A stretch of DNA of 64,000 nucleotides from Bacteroidaceae bacterium (GCA_017465905.1 JAFTVE010000030.1:62001-126000), one strand, 5' to 3'; counted from the first letter of the stretch, positions 25,242 through 34,482 are shown. Made by a program: numbers and translations. Notes: generated by a model not told the origin, from the letters alone.

Positions 25242-25249
25242 CAAAGATA
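25242..25249 (-). promoter_or_regulatory. -7 box (TATCTTTG) of the DUF389 gene
   Basis: TATCTTTG on the minus strand is 32 bases before the ATG at 25209; no clear -33 element. Confidence 0.5.
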
Positions 25250-25344
25250 GTAAAATCAAACAATTATCGGCAAGACGACAGACGCACATACTTCTTTTTA
25301 TGATATTTTAACTAAAACTACAACAATCAGATTATTACGGATAT

Positions 25345-25490
25345 TCACTCCCCCTTGCAAATGGCCCAATCCATATCATTGAGCTGCGGTTTGGAAAAGT
25401 CCGTCGATGATATCTTCACGCTCGAAGAGGGGAATTAAATGCGACAAGCGCCATCTATCACAGGACAGCCGGACAGCCTAATCGGGGGGG
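25345..25490. repeat. Copy C: RAYT 3'-end remnant joined to an xre 3'-end remnant
   Basis: Bases 25345-25383 match the 3' end of the RAYT gene (21566-21602) at 34 of 39 positions by eye. They are joined to FGKSVDDIFTLEEGN-stop (about 25391-25439) and the GGACAGCC tail. Several differences from xre are silent, so the source was a related xre gene and not a recent copy. Confidence 0.7.
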
Positions 25491-25587
25491 TGATGCTCTA
25501 TTGTTCAAATTCCCTTTAAGACATTTTGAAGATAATGCATCGTGTACAATTATCCAGTAAGTACTTGTGCTTTAGCCAAGAATTAAA

Positions 25588-25595
25588 TATATTTG
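25588..25595 (+). promoter_or_regulatory. -7 box (TATATTTG)
   Basis: TATATTTG with a CTTG element 20 bases upstream (25564-25567). Confidence 0.55.
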
Positions 25596-25617
25596 CAATC
25601 TAAATGACTAAAGCGCT

Positions 25618-26091
25618 ATGAAGAGACAGAATGACACAAATACCTTAAGAGACAGACTGGTCGCATTTCTGTCTCGACATTGGGCGGAAGAGAAAAGGAC
25701 GCTAAAAATTCACATCGAAGATATGAAATACAAAGGACAACATGTTGTAGCATTGCTATTCATAACTATCTTTTGCTTTATCGTCATTCGGAGAGAATAC
25801 AACTTTTGTGAATTAGCTAAATATGGCAAAACCACAAAAGCTGTAATTGTTTGTTTTCATGAATACACAAAGCCTATGGGGCGTCGTCGTGTTAGAACTA
25901 ACAATTATGCTATATATGAGTATTACGTTGACGGCATTGCCCATGCCGACAAAATATTGGCAGAAGAATACAAACTCAATGATTCTATAGTAATACGATA
26001 TCTACCTAAGAAACCGGAAGAAAATTGTCTTCAAGAAGAAGTAGACGAAATTCCAGATTGGGAAATGGCTATATTCGAATTCTTTAATTGA
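25618..26091 (+). CDS. Single-helix membrane protein, DUF3592-like, unknown function
   Basis: The 157-residue protein has a cytoplasmic N-terminus, one hydrophobic segment (about 43-58, VVALLFITIFCFIVI) and an exported beta-rich part (KTTKAVIVCFHEYTKPMGRR ... YAIYEYYVDG ... IVIRYLPKKPEENC). The pattern of a helix followed by a small SH3-like beta domain resembles DUF3592-type proteins. The gene is AT-rich compared with neighbours, which suggests acquisition. The promoter box TATATTTG (25588-25595) is 22 bases upstream, so the mRNA leader is short. Confidence 0.55.
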   Translation: MKRQNDTNTLRDRLVAFLSRHWAEEKRTLKIHIEDMKYKGQHVVALLFITIFCFIVIRREYNFCELAKYGKTTKAVIVCFHEYTKPMGRRRVRTNNYAIYEYYVDGIAHADKILAEEYKLNDSIVIRYLPKKPEENCLQEEVDEIPDWEMAIFEFFN

Positions 26092-26223
26092 CGAATTGTA
26101 TTTTTTTACACCATTTGCAACTTTTTAGGCTTTCGTTACGTCTAATAGAAGGATGCACGTAGTTTTTGCAGACGACGTGCGTCTAAACAGGCAAAACGAA
26201 TACAAAAAAGAATAAAAACAAAA

Positions 26224-28539
26224 ATGAAAAGATGGATGATGGTGGCCATGCTGGCCACAAGTATGCTTGGCAGTGCACAGGCACAGCAGATTAGTGGAAA
26301 GGTAGTAGATGCAGAGGACAACCCCGTAGCGTACGCCAATGTGGTGATGCACACGGCCGACTCGGCCTATGTGGCTGGCACGGTGACCGACGAAGCGGGG
26401 CGGTTTGCTCTCGAAGGCCAGGGCAACGGGGCGTTGCTGCACGTGTCGTACATAGGATACACCCCCGTGTGGCAAGCACTGAGGGAGAGCGGCACCATGG
26501 TCGTACGCCTCACGGCAGACAATCAGCTACTCGACGAGGTGGTGGTGAAGGGCACTCTGCCCAAGACGCAAATCAAGGGCGACGCCATGGTGACGAGCGT
26601 GGAGAACAGCGTATTGGCCACGTTGGGCTCGGCCAACGATGTGCTGGGGAAGATTCCTGGCGTGATATACAAGGGCGAGTCCATCGAGGTGCTGGGCAAG
26701 GGTACGCCGGTGGTGTATATCAACGGACGACTCGTGCGCGACAATGCCGAGCTGGAGCAGCTCAACTCCGACGAGATAAAGCACGTGGAGGTCATCCACA
26801 ACCCCGGTGCACGCTACGATGCCACGGTGAGTGCCGTTATCCGTATTCAGACCATCCGCAAGCAGGGCGACGGCTTCGGATTCAACCTGCGCTCGTCGGT
26901 GTTTCAGAGCGACTACAACACCGACCTTATCGATCAGCTGAGCTTCAACTACCGTCACGGCAATCTTGATGTATTTGGCAACCTTGATTATCGGCTGATG
27001 AATGATATTCAAGAAGGCGAGCTCACCCAATCGCTACAATCCGTCCGATTGCTCGAACTGAACAACATCCTCACTGCCACCACGCACTTACAAGTGCTGC
27101 TCCCCACGTTGGGCGCCAACTACCAGTTCAACGATAACCACTCCATGGGCGTGAAGTATACGGGCAAGGCATTGACAGATTATCGGGGCACCACCGATGT
27201 GCACAGCATAGCCACATTAGATGGCGTACTGGACGACGACCTGCGTACTCAGTCGACCATGCTCTATGACGACTACGCCAACCATCAGGTCAACGCCTAT
27301 TACAATGGTACGGCAGGCAAACTGAACATCGACTTCAATGCCGACTGGCTGATGCAGGATGAGGACGGACACGACATGTACGACGAGAACAGCACGAACG
27401 ACGAGGACCGCATCGTGAACTCATACAGCAACACGCGCAACCGAATGGGCGCCGGCAAGCTCGTGCTCACCTATCCCGTGTGGGGCGGTAGCCTATCGGC
27501 AGGTAGCGAATACACCTATACCTATCGCAAGGATGTGTACCTGAACCCCGAGAACTATCTGCCCTCGTCAAATAGCACCATCCGCGAGCAAAACGCCACG
27601 GCCTTCGCCGAGTACAGCCATGCGCTGCCCTTCGGTGCCATAGGAGCAGGCCTGCGCTACGAGCACGTGGCATTCGACTACTATATCAACGATGCGTGGC
27701 AGGCCGACCAGAGCCGCGCCTTCGACAACTTCTTCCCCAACGCTTCGCTCACGGCCTTGCTCGGCCCTGTGCAGGCACAGCTCTCCTATGCGGTGAAGAC
27801 GCAGCGCCCCTCGTATCACCAGTTGCGCAACTCGGTGACCTACATCGACCGCTACTCACTGGACAAGGGTAACCCTACGCTACGCCAGCAGATTACCCAC
27901 AACCTCTCGCTCAGCGGCGCCTGGCAGTTTTTCCAGCTATCGGCCTCATACAGCCTGCTGAAAGATGCCTTCGTGCAGTGGGGCACCGCCCAACCCGAGA
28001 ATCCCGATGCCATGATGCTCACTACCATCAACTACGCCAAGCCCATCCCCCAGATGAGTGCTTTCCTCGTGGCCTCACCCCAGATAGGATGCTGGATGCC
28101 GAGCCTCACGGTAGGATTGCAGAAACAGTGGTTCGATATGGATTTCCGTGGAGAGACAATCTCCATGAACAAGCCCATCTGGGTCGGCTACCTCACCAAC
28201 ATCATCCAACTGCCCAAGAACTACATGATACAGCTCGACATGAGCTACCAGGGCAAGGGCCACACCTTGGTGTATGAGACGCTTTCGCACAACTACGCCC
28301 TTGGTCTTTCGGTGCGCAAGTCATTCTTGAACGATGCCCTCACCGTCGAACTTGAAGGCACCGACCTGCTCGACTCACGACGTGACGGTGTGCGACTGCG
28401 CTCAGGCGACTACAGCATCGTGCAATACAACCATTTTGACACTCGCCAAGCCGCACTCACCGTGCGCTATAAGTTCAACACCACGAAGAGCAAGTACAAA
28501 GGAACCGGTGCGGGCGAGAGCGCGAAGAGTCGTATGTAA
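26224..28539 (+). CDS. TonB-dependent-receptor-like outer-membrane barrel (OMP_b-brl_3 family)
   Basis: The 771-residue protein has a signal peptide (1-20, GSAQAQQ), a carboxypeptidase-regulatory-like domain (21-100), a plug-like domain (about 105-220; GKIPGVIYKGESIEVLGKG, HNPGARYDATVSAVI) and a large barrel. It ends with a tail (KSKYKGTGAGESAKSRM) after the last strand, typical of this receptor subgroup and unlike SusC. It has no SusD partner. Such proteins probably import peptides, metals or siderophores; the ligand is unknown. It is monocistronic. Confidence 0.88.
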   Translation: MKRWMMVAMLATSMLGSAQAQQISGKVVDAEDNPVAYANVVMHTADSAYVAGTVTDEAGRFALEGQGNGALLHVSYIGYTPVWQALRESGTMVVRLTADNQLLDEVVVKGTLPKTQIKGDAMVTSVENSVLATLGSANDVLGKIPGVIYKGESIEVLGKGTPVVYINGRLVRDNAELEQLNSDEIKHVEVIHNPGARYDATVSAVIRIQTIRKQGDGFGFNLRSSVFQSDYNTDLIDQLSFNYRHGNLDVFGNLDYRLMNDIQEGELTQSLQSVRLLELNNILTATTHLQVLLPTLGANYQFNDNHSMGVKYTGKALTDYRGTTDVHSIATLDGVLDDDLRTQSTMLYDDYANHQVNAYYNGTAGKLNIDFNADWLMQDEDGHDMYDENSTNDEDRIVNSYSNTRNRMGAGKLVLTYPVWGGSLSAGSEYTYTYRKDVYLNPENYLPSSNSTIREQNATAFAEYSHALPFGAIGAGLRYEHVAFDYYINDAWQADQSRAFDNFFPNASLTALLGPVQAQLSYAVKTQRPSYHQLRNSVTYIDRYSLDKGNPTLRQQITHNLSLSGAWQFFQLSASYSLLKDAFVQWGTAQPENPDAMMLTTINYAKPIPQMSAFLVASPQIGCWMPSLTVGLQKQWFDMDFRGETISMNKPIWVGYLTNIIQLPKNYMIQLDMSYQGKGHTLVYETLSHNYALGLSVRKSFLNDALTVELEGTDLLDSRRDGVRLRSGDYSIVQYNHFDTRQAALTVRYKFNTTKSKYKGTGAGESAKSRM

Positions 28540-28733
28540 AGAAGATGAGAAATTAGACGGACCTCAGAAAATTGCAAGTAAACCTGCTTTTTCGCTCGCC
28601 TTGATTTTAATCTGCTTCGCAGCTTGAAATTAGGCGGCGGCTCGGAAAACTACAACTGACGCAGGAACGAGTGCAGAGATAAGTTTACTTAATCTCAGCC
28701 GAGTGACAAGGAAGAAAATATAATTAAATAAAT
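28540..28733. other. Noncoding spacer with degenerate repeats
   Basis: No gene is seen. It contains short GC words (GGCGGCGGCTCGG, TGCTTCGCAG hairpin at about 28611-28620) between the barrel gene and the ilvE promoter. Confidence 0.35.
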
Positions 28734-28764
28734 TTGCGTTTTCTCTCGCCTTGCACTAATTTTG
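28734..28764 (+). promoter_or_regulatory. Promoter of ilvE
   Basis: TTTG (28734-28737), 19-base spacer, TAATTTTG (28757-28764), 43 bases before the ATG. Confidence 0.8.
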
Positions 28765-28807
28765 CGCCTATTAAATTAATAGGTATATAAACATAGACTG
28801 TATAGTT

Positions 28808-29836
28808 ATGGAAAAAGCATTGGATTTGGATTGGTCGAACCTCTCGTTCGGCTACATGAAGACAGACTATAACGTGCGCTGCTACTACCGCAACGGTGAG
28901 TGGGGCGAGGTGGAAGTGTCTGACAGCGAGAACATCACCCTGCATATGGCTGCTACCTGCCTGCACTATGGCCAAGAGGCCTTCGAGGGTTTGAAAGCCT
29001 TCCGTGGCAAGGATGGCAAGGTACGCATCTTCCGTCTCGAAGCGAACGCCGAGCGCCTGCAGAGCACCTGCGACGGCATCTTGATGCCTCAGCTGCCTAC
29101 CGAGAAGTTCCGCGAGATGGTAACCAAGGTGGTGAAGATGAACGAGCGCTTCGTGCCTCCCTACGAGAGCGGTGCATCGCTCTACATACGTCCGCTGCTC
29201 ATTGGCACCGGAGCACAGGTGGGTGTACACCCTGCCGACGAGTACCTGTTCATGGTGTTCGTAATGCCCGTAGGCCCCTACTTCAAGGGCGGCTTTGCAG
29301 CCAATCCCTACGTGGTGATACGCCAGTACGACCGCTCGGCACCGCTCGGCACAGGTATCTATAAGGTAGGTGGCAACTATGCCGCATCGATGAAGGCCAA
29401 CAAGCTGGCTCATGACTTGGGCTACTCATGCGAGTTCTACCTCGATGCCAAGGAGAAGAAGTACATCGACGAGTGCGGTGCGGCCAACTTCTTCGGCATC
29501 AAGGACAACACCTACGTGACTCCTAAATCAACCTCTATATTACCCTCCATCACCAACAAGAGCCTCATGCAGCTGGCCGAGGATATGGGAATGAAAGTGG
29601 AGCGCCGTCAGATACCCATCGAGGAACTCGACACCTTCGAGGAGGCTGGTGCATGTGGCACAGCGGCTGTGATATCGCCCATCGAGCGTATCGACGACTT
29701 GGAGATGAAGCGCAGCTACATCATCGCCAAGGACGGCAAGCCCGGTCCCATCTGCCGCAAGCTGTACGATACGCTGCGTGGCATACAGTATGGCGACATC
29801 GAAGACCGCTATGGCTGGGTGACGGTGTTGGAATGA
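28808..29836 (+). CDS. ilvE: Branched-chain-amino-acid aminotransferase
   Basis: The 342-residue class IV PLP enzyme catalyses the last step in Leu, Ile and Val synthesis, transferring the amino group from glutamate to the branched 2-oxo acids. The PLP lysine is Lys186 in GIYKVGGNYAASMKAN, as in the KLGGNY motif of type II BCATs; DECGAANFFG (221-230) carries the conserved glutamate and phosphate-binding part, and GTAAVISPI is near the C-terminus. Length and start are standard. It is monocistronic with a good promoter and a strong terminator shared with the convergent M64 gene. Confidence 0.96.
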   Translation: MEKALDLDWSNLSFGYMKTDYNVRCYYRNGEWGEVEVSDSENITLHMAATCLHYGQEAFEGLKAFRGKDGKVRIFRLEANAERLQSTCDGILMPQLPTEKFREMVTKVVKMNERFVPPYESGASLYIRPLLIGTGAQVGVHPADEYLFMVFVMPVGPYFKGGFAANPYVVIRQYDRSAPLGTGIYKVGGNYAASMKANKLAHDLGYSCEFYLDAKEKKYIDECGAANFFGIKDNTYVTPKSTSILPSITNKSLMQLAEDMGMKVERRQIPIEELDTFEEAGACGTAAVISPIERIDDLEMKRSYIIAKDGKPGPICRKLYDTLRGIQYGDIEDRYGWVTVLE

Positions 29837-29842
29837 TATGAT

Positions 29843-29882
29843 AAAAAAGAAAGAGGGAACCGCGGTTCCCTCTTTCTTTTTT
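29843..29882. terminator. Bidirectional terminator between ilvE and the M64 peptidase gene
   Basis: Palindrome with arms GAAAGAGGGAACC and GGTTCCCTCTTTC, flanked by A on the left and T on the right, serves both convergent genes. Confidence 0.9.
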
Positions 29883-29886
29883 ATTT

Positions 29887-31230
29887 CTACTTCACATACA
29901 ATTCAATCGTCTGCTTTATCTCCTCCACACATACGGGGCAGTAGAGGTCGATGCGGTGAAACCAGTTCATCATGCAGTTGGGCCAGGGACGATAGATATC
30001 TTTCTGTAGATAGCCGCCACCCTCATAGATGCCCAGTGCCCACGGTTTCTTGGGGTTGAAGTCGGGTGATTGCGGATTCTGCGGATTGAGGTCCCAGCCA
30101 CTATGGTCGGTAGCCTTGGCTCTGTCGGCCTCGGGCAAGAGTTGCCCCCAAAGTTTGGAGTCGAGGTTGGTAAGCGTGGTGATGTTGCCCTCCCAAGGCT
30201 CCACATCGGGAAAGTAGAGGTCGCTCATCTCTGAACCGCCCACATACTCGTCGGCCAAGCCCACGAAGAGGTGCCCGAACTCATGGCTATAGGTCTTACG
30301 GGTAGAGGCACCGGGAATATTGGCCGCGCTGATGCCGTAGAAGTTGTAGATGCCGCCACCACCATACTTCTGCGAGTTGGTGAGCACGTAGATAATCTCA
30401 TAAGGTACGTTAGCAGCGATATCGAGCACACGCTGGTAGTCCTCAAACATCTGATAGCGCTCTGAGTCGAAGGTGTAGTAGTGTGCATCGAGGGCGGTGC
30501 TGCGCCACAGGTGTTCACCGGGGATGCTTATGCCCGACTCCTCGCTGGGGGCCCATACGGCACGGAAGTTAAACTTATCGGCATACTCCGTATAGGGATG
30601 GTAGCTGAGGACATCCTTGGCAAAGGCATTGGCGGCAGCCACGAACTTGTCCTTCTCGGCCTCGGTGTAGCCTTCGGGGATGATGACTACATCGACACGT
30701 TGGGTGGGATTGCCCGTGTAGTGTATGTCCATGGTGCTGAGCGTGGGGCGCGAGCGGCGCACGAAATAGCTGTCGGCATCCACCTCGTAGCTCCATTTCT
30801 TGTGCATCTTACCGGTCCTGTTTTCGCGAGTGTAGAACTCCACGACGACATCGTTCTTGGGATAGGGAAATACTACGCCCTCGGGCATCGCCTTGGAGGT
30901 GATGCGTGCTTCGGGCGTGCACTGCCACTCGTTGAAGAGCGTATTGAAGCCACGTGAGTAAATCACCTTGCCCGTGGCCTTGTCCTTCACTTCGAAACGG
31001 TGGTTGCCCACGTTGCGGTCGTCTACAAGGTAGTGTTTGTTGCCAGCCCAGTAGGGTTCCTCGATAACCTCGTCGAGGAAGAAATGTTCGTTTTTTGCAT
31101 CGCCTGCATGGTAGTAGTCGAGGCGCATGGTCTTGGGGAGGAAGTAATCCTCAAACTTTATCTGCTCTTGGGCAGTGGCAGCCATGCCAACAGCAAAGGC
31201 TGCACATAGAATAGTTTTTATTCGCTTCAT
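29887..31230 (-). CDS. Exported peptidase of family M64 (IgA-peptidase-like)
   Basis: The 447-residue protein has a signal peptide (1-20), an N-terminal M64 prodomain-like beta domain (about 25-150) and a metallopeptidase domain with zinc site HEFGH at 316-320 followed by LADEY. QRVDVVIIPEGYTEAEKDKF marks the family start. M64 was named for an IgA-cleaving clostridial enzyme, but targets of Bacteroidales members are not known. The start is the ATG at 31230; the longer frame would begin inside the promoter at 31258-31288. It is divergent from the acyltransferase operon. Confidence 0.92.
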   Translation of the reverse strand: MKRIKTILCAAFAVGMAATAQEQIKFEDYFLPKTMRLDYYHAGDAKNEHFFLDEVIEEPYWAGNKHYLVDDRNVGNHRFEVKDKATGKVIYSRGFNTLFNEWQCTPEARITSKAMPEGVVFPYPKNDVVVEFYTRENRTGKMHKKWSYEVDADSYFVRRSRPTLSTMDIHYTGNPTQRVDVVIIPEGYTEAEKDKFVAAANAFAKDVLSYHPYTEYADKFNFRAVWAPSEESGISIPGEHLWRSTALDAHYYTFDSERYQMFEDYQRVLDIAANVPYEIIYVLTNSQKYGGGGIYNFYGISAANIPGASTRKTYSHEFGHLFVGLADEYVGGSEMSDLYFPDVEPWEGNITTLTNLDSKLWGQLLPEADRAKATDHSGWDLNPQNPQSPDFNPKKPWALGIYEGGGYLQKDIYRPWPNCMMNWFHRIDLYCPVCVEEIKQTIELYVK

Positions 31231-31257
31231 ATCATCAAAATTTATTGTTTGAAGAGG

Positions 31258-31288
31258 CAAAGTTAGAAAAAACGAACGAAAAATCAAA
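31258..31288 (-). promoter_or_regulatory. Promoter of the M64 peptidase gene
   Basis: Minus strand TTTG (31288-31285), 19-base spacer, TAACTTTG (31265-31258). Confidence 0.8.
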
Positions 31289-31294
31289 TAGTTT

Positions 31295-31325
31295 TTTGTT
31301 CTACACATAACTTGTTATATCTTTG
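31295..31325 (+). promoter_or_regulatory. Promoter of the acyltransferase-acyl-CoA ligase operon
   Basis: TTTG (31295-31298), 19-base spacer, TATCTTTG (31318-31325). It is back to back with the M64 promoter, six bases apart. Confidence 0.8.
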
Positions 31326-31364
31326 TACAATAAATTTTGTTATTCAAGAAAAAGAAGGAACCTT

Positions 31365-31919
31365 ATGTGGAAAAAATTTTGCGGCTGGCTACTCAAGCGC
31401 ATGGGATGGACGGTAGATAACGACACCATCATCCCCGAAGACAAGTGCATCATCCTTGGAGTGCCGCACACCTCGGGCTGGGATTTCATCATCTCATACC
31501 TATTTTATAAATCATTAGGCGGCGACGCCAAGGTGATGATCAAGAAGGAGTTCTTCTTCTGGCCATTGGGCGGACTGCTGCGTAAGCTGGGCGGACTACC
31601 CGTTGACCGCAAGAATGCCGTGTCAATGGTACTCAGCACCATACATCAGATGAAGGAGGCCAAGACATGCCACCTGGCCATAGCTCCCGAAGGAACACGC
31701 AAGCCCATCAAGCGCTGGAAGACAGGCTTCCATACGATTGCTCGCGAAGTAGGCTGCTCCGTATATATGGGCTACTTCGACTGGGGCACCAAGCACGTGG
31801 GCTGGGGCAAGAAGGTAGAACTCACCGATGATGCCCGTGCCGACATGAAGCGCATCCAGGAGATGTATGAGGAGATGCACCTCACGGGAAAGCATAAGGA
31901 GATGTATGTGACAAAATAA
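31365..31919 (+). CDS. PlsC-like 1-acyl-glycerol-3-phosphate acyltransferase family protein
   Basis: The 184-residue protein has the acyltransferase motif I H-x4-D as HTSGWD (35-40) and motif III PEGTR (108-112), with a hydrophobic GGLLRKLGGLPVDR segment between. It likely transfers an acyl group in phospholipid synthesis at the inner membrane. It is followed after 22 bases by an acyl-CoA ligase gene, so activation and transfer of fatty acids are probably joined. The ATG at 31365 follows AGAAGGA, one of few Shine-Dalgarno-like sites here; the upstream TTG is inside the promoter. Confidence 0.9.
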   Translation: MWKKFCGWLLKRMGWTVDNDTIIPEDKCIILGVPHTSGWDFIISYLFYKSLGGDAKVMIKKEFFFWPLGGLLRKLGGLPVDRKNAVSMVLSTIHQMKEAKTCHLAIAPEGTRKPIKRWKTGFHTIAREVGCSVYMGYFDWGTKHVGWGKKVELTDDARADMKRIQEMYEEMHLTGKHKEMYVTK

Positions 31920-31941
31920 TGGCCGAAAACAACAAAAGAAT

Positions 31942-33648
31942 ATGATCCAACTCTACAAGCGCATGCAGCGTATGCGAGAGAATTACGTTGACACGATTGC
32001 CAAACTGTACGAATACGCTACTACGGCATACGCCAAGAACCAATATACTCAGTGGTACGACACCAAGGAGGGCGGTTACACCTACCAGTCATTCAAGGGT
32101 AAATGCGACAGCCTTTCCAAGAAGCTCACCCAATATGGCATCGGTGCCGGCGACAAGGTAGCCATCCTGTCGCAGAGCATGCCCAACTGGTCGGTAGCCT
32201 TCTTCAGCATCGTACCTTTCGGCCGTATCGCTATACCTATCCTGCCCGACAGCTCGGAGAACGAGGTGACCAACATCATCAACCACTCAGAGAGCAAGGT
32301 ATTGTTCGTATCACAGCGCCTCATCGGCAAGGTGAGCCAGGAGGTAAAAGACAAGATGACACTCATCTTTGACCTCGACACCTTCGAGATGCTCAAGTCT
32401 GACGACGACAAGTTCACCTGCGACGGCCGCACCACCAACCCAACTCCCGACGACATTGCCACCATCATCTATACATCAGGCACCACTGGCAGTGCCAAGG
32501 GCGTAGTGCTGAGCCATCGTAACCTCTCATCGAACGTCATCACCTGCTATCACTCGTGCAAGCGTACCGAGAAGGATCGCTGGCTCTCTGTATTGCCCAT
32601 GGCCCACACCTTGGAGATGACACTGAGCATGCTCTATCCCATGTATTGCGGAGCTACCGTATACTACCTGCCCAAGCCCCCTGTGGCATCGCTCCTGATG
32701 AAGGCTCTCAAGATCGTGAAGCCTACCACCATGCTCACCGTACCTATGATTATAGAGAAGGTATACAAGGGCAGTGTGCTCCCCACCATCAAGAAGAGCC
32801 GCACGCTCACCTGGATGAACGAGCACATGAACGGCCTGATGTGCAAGATTATCGGCATGAAGATTAAGAAGACCTTCGGCGGACACATGTCGTTCTACGG
32901 CATCGGCGGTGCCAAGCTCGACCCCGAGGTAGAGCGCTTCCTCCTCAAGGCCGGCTTCCCCTATGCCATCGGCTACGGACTCACCGAGACCTCTCCCCTG
33001 TTAGGCTACTCGATGAACCGTTGGCGTGCAGTAGGCTCGTTCGGCTACCCCGTATACAACGTCAAGCTGAAGCTCCACAACGTTGACCCGCAGACAGGCG
33101 AAGGCGAAGTGGTAGCCAAGGGTCCCAACGTGATGCTCGGCTATTATAAGGATCCCGTGCGCACGAAGAGCGTGTTCACCGAAGACGGATGGTTCCGCAC
33201 CAGCGACATCGCCGTACAGGACGAGAAGGGTCGTTTCTACATCAAGGGCCGCAACAGCAACATGATACTCGGCCCCTCGGGCGAGAACATCTACCCCGAA
33301 GAGATTGAGAACGTTATCAACAACGTGGAGGGTGTGAGCGAATCTATCGTCGTAGAGCGCGACGGACGTCTCGTAGCACTCGTACAGCCGATGGAGAACT
33401 ACATCGACTGGGACAGCGAGTTTGAAGACAAATTCTACGAGAAGCTCGACTCCTGGAAGGCCAAGCTCCTTGGCGACGTGAACAAGAGCGTCAACAAGTC
33501 ATCACAAGTAAGCTCCGTAGAGGTGATGAAAGAGCCTTTCGAGAAAACCGCCACACAGAAGATACGCCGCTTCAAGTACAAAGATTCGGCACCTACCGTG
33601 GAGCAATACAGCAAGAATGAGAAGAAAGAGCAGGAGAAGAAGAAATAA
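31942..33648 (+). CDS. AMP-binding acyl-CoA ligase (long-chain fatty acid type)
   Basis: The 568-residue ANL-superfamily enzyme has the P-loop-like IIYTSGTTGSAKG motif (about 174-186), YGLTETSPLLG, the DGWFRTSD motif and NMILGPSGENIYPEEIE near the C-terminal domain, and a Lys-rich tail. It activates fatty acids to acyl-AMP and acyl-CoA with ATP. It shares a transcript with the PlsC-like gene, suggesting salvage of exogenous fatty acids into phospholipid. The catalytic C-terminal lysine region looks present (KTATQKIRRFKYK). Confidence 0.92.
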   Translation: MIQLYKRMQRMRENYVDTIAKLYEYATTAYAKNQYTQWYDTKEGGYTYQSFKGKCDSLSKKLTQYGIGAGDKVAILSQSMPNWSVAFFSIVPFGRIAIPILPDSSENEVTNIINHSESKVLFVSQRLIGKVSQEVKDKMTLIFDLDTFEMLKSDDDKFTCDGRTTNPTPDDIATIIYTSGTTGSAKGVVLSHRNLSSNVITCYHSCKRTEKDRWLSVLPMAHTLEMTLSMLYPMYCGATVYYLPKPPVASLLMKALKIVKPTTMLTVPMIIEKVYKGSVLPTIKKSRTLTWMNEHMNGLMCKIIGMKIKKTFGGHMSFYGIGGAKLDPEVERFLLKAGFPYAIGYGLTETSPLLGYSMNRWRAVGSFGYPVYNVKLKLHNVDPQTGEGEVVAKGPNVMLGYYKDPVRTKSVFTEDGWFRTSDIAVQDEKGRFYIKGRNSNMILGPSGENIYPEEIENVINNVEGVSESIVVERDGRLVALVQPMENYIDWDSEFEDKFYEKLDSWKAKLLGDVNKSVNKSSQVSSVEVMKEPFEKTATQKIRRFKYKDSAPTVEQYSKNEKKEQEKKK

Positions 33649-33676
33649 TACCACTCCCCTGATTCCTTAAATACAA

Positions 33677-33710
33677 CCTCAGAGCACGCTGAGTGCTCTG
33701 AGGCTTTCTT
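33677..33710 (+). terminator. Terminator of the acyltransferase-ligase operon
   Basis: Arms CCTCAGAGCAC and GTGCTCTGAGG with a 5-base loop, then CTTTCTT. Confidence 0.85.
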
Positions 33711-33731
33711 AATAATCAACAACTACCAACT

Positions 33732-34349
33732 ATGAAAAAAATCTACAGACTGAGCAGAATGCTCACCCTCATCGCCCTGCTCTTGGCAGGTAGCCAAGCC
33801 ATGGCAACCGACAGTAACAACAAGCGCCTCATCCGCGGCTACGACGGTGGCATGATGCTTCACGCCGGCTACCTCAACGGCAACATCGCTCCCCTCGCCC
33901 ACCAAGCCACTGGAGTGACAAAAGGCATAGGCGGAGTCATCCGCTTGCGTTTGGGCGACCATTGGCGCGTAGGCACCGAGGGCTACACCTCCTCGATGGG
34001 CCAGCTCGACAACGGCAGCTACGTGAAAACCTTCTGGGCAGGCCTCCTGGCCGACTACACCTGGACCTGGGGACGCTTTGCCCCCTACCTCGGCGTTACT
34101 GTAGGTGGAGGTACCACCACCGACTTCCTCATGTTTGAAGGCAGCAAGCAAGACTGGGCTGCAGAGCCAGAAGCCTACTTCCACAAAGAGCCTTTCGTAG
34201 CCATCGACCCCTTCATCGGGTGCGACTACATCGTGAGCTCCAAGCTGCACCTCACGCTAAAAATTGATTTCCTCAACGGCATCGGAGGTCCTGACCTACA
34301 CCTCCCCATAGGGCCAAGAGCCTACATCGGATTCATCTTTTGTCACTAA
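33732..34349 (+). CDS. Small outer-membrane beta-barrel protein, unknown function
   Basis: The 205-residue protein has a signal peptide (about 1-26, AMATDS) and alternating hydrophobic strands ending GPRAYIGFIFCH. The pattern suggests an eight-stranded barrel. It begins 22 bases after a terminator and is followed by another, so it is its own unit, perhaps reading through from the previous operon. No family is recognised with certainty. Confidence 0.6.
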   Translation: MKKIYRLSRMLTLIALLLAGSQAMATDSNNKRLIRGYDGGMMLHAGYLNGNIAPLAHQATGVTKGIGGVIRLRLGDHWRVGTEGYTSSMGQLDNGSYVKTFWAGLLADYTWTWGRFAPYLGVTVGGGTTTDFLMFEGSKQDWAAEPEAYFHKEPFVAIDPFIGCDYIVSSKLHLTLKIDFLNGIGGPDLHLPIGPRAYIGFIFCH

Positions 34350-34368
34350 GACACCATATATATAGGAT

Positions 34369-34404
34369 AAAACGGAGTCAAATGGCTCCGTTTTTCTTTT
34401 TTTT
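34369..34404 (+). terminator. Terminator after the small barrel gene
   Basis: Arms AAAACGGAG and CTCCGTTTTT followed by a long T run. Confidence 0.85.
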
Positions 34405-34438
34405 ACTAAAATATTATCGAAGATAAAAAAACAATCAC

Positions 34439-34446
34439 TAAATTTG
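34439..34446 (+). promoter_or_regulatory. -7 box (TAAATTTG) of the patatin gene
   Basis: TAAATTTG lies 36 bases before the ATG at 34483. Confidence 0.5.
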
Positions 34447-34482
34447 AAGCATTAAACAAACTGGAAACGACACCATGCTGAT

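Noticed and set aside
31231-31308. Longer N-terminus of the M64 peptidase
   Set aside because: It would include the promoter and break the signal peptide.
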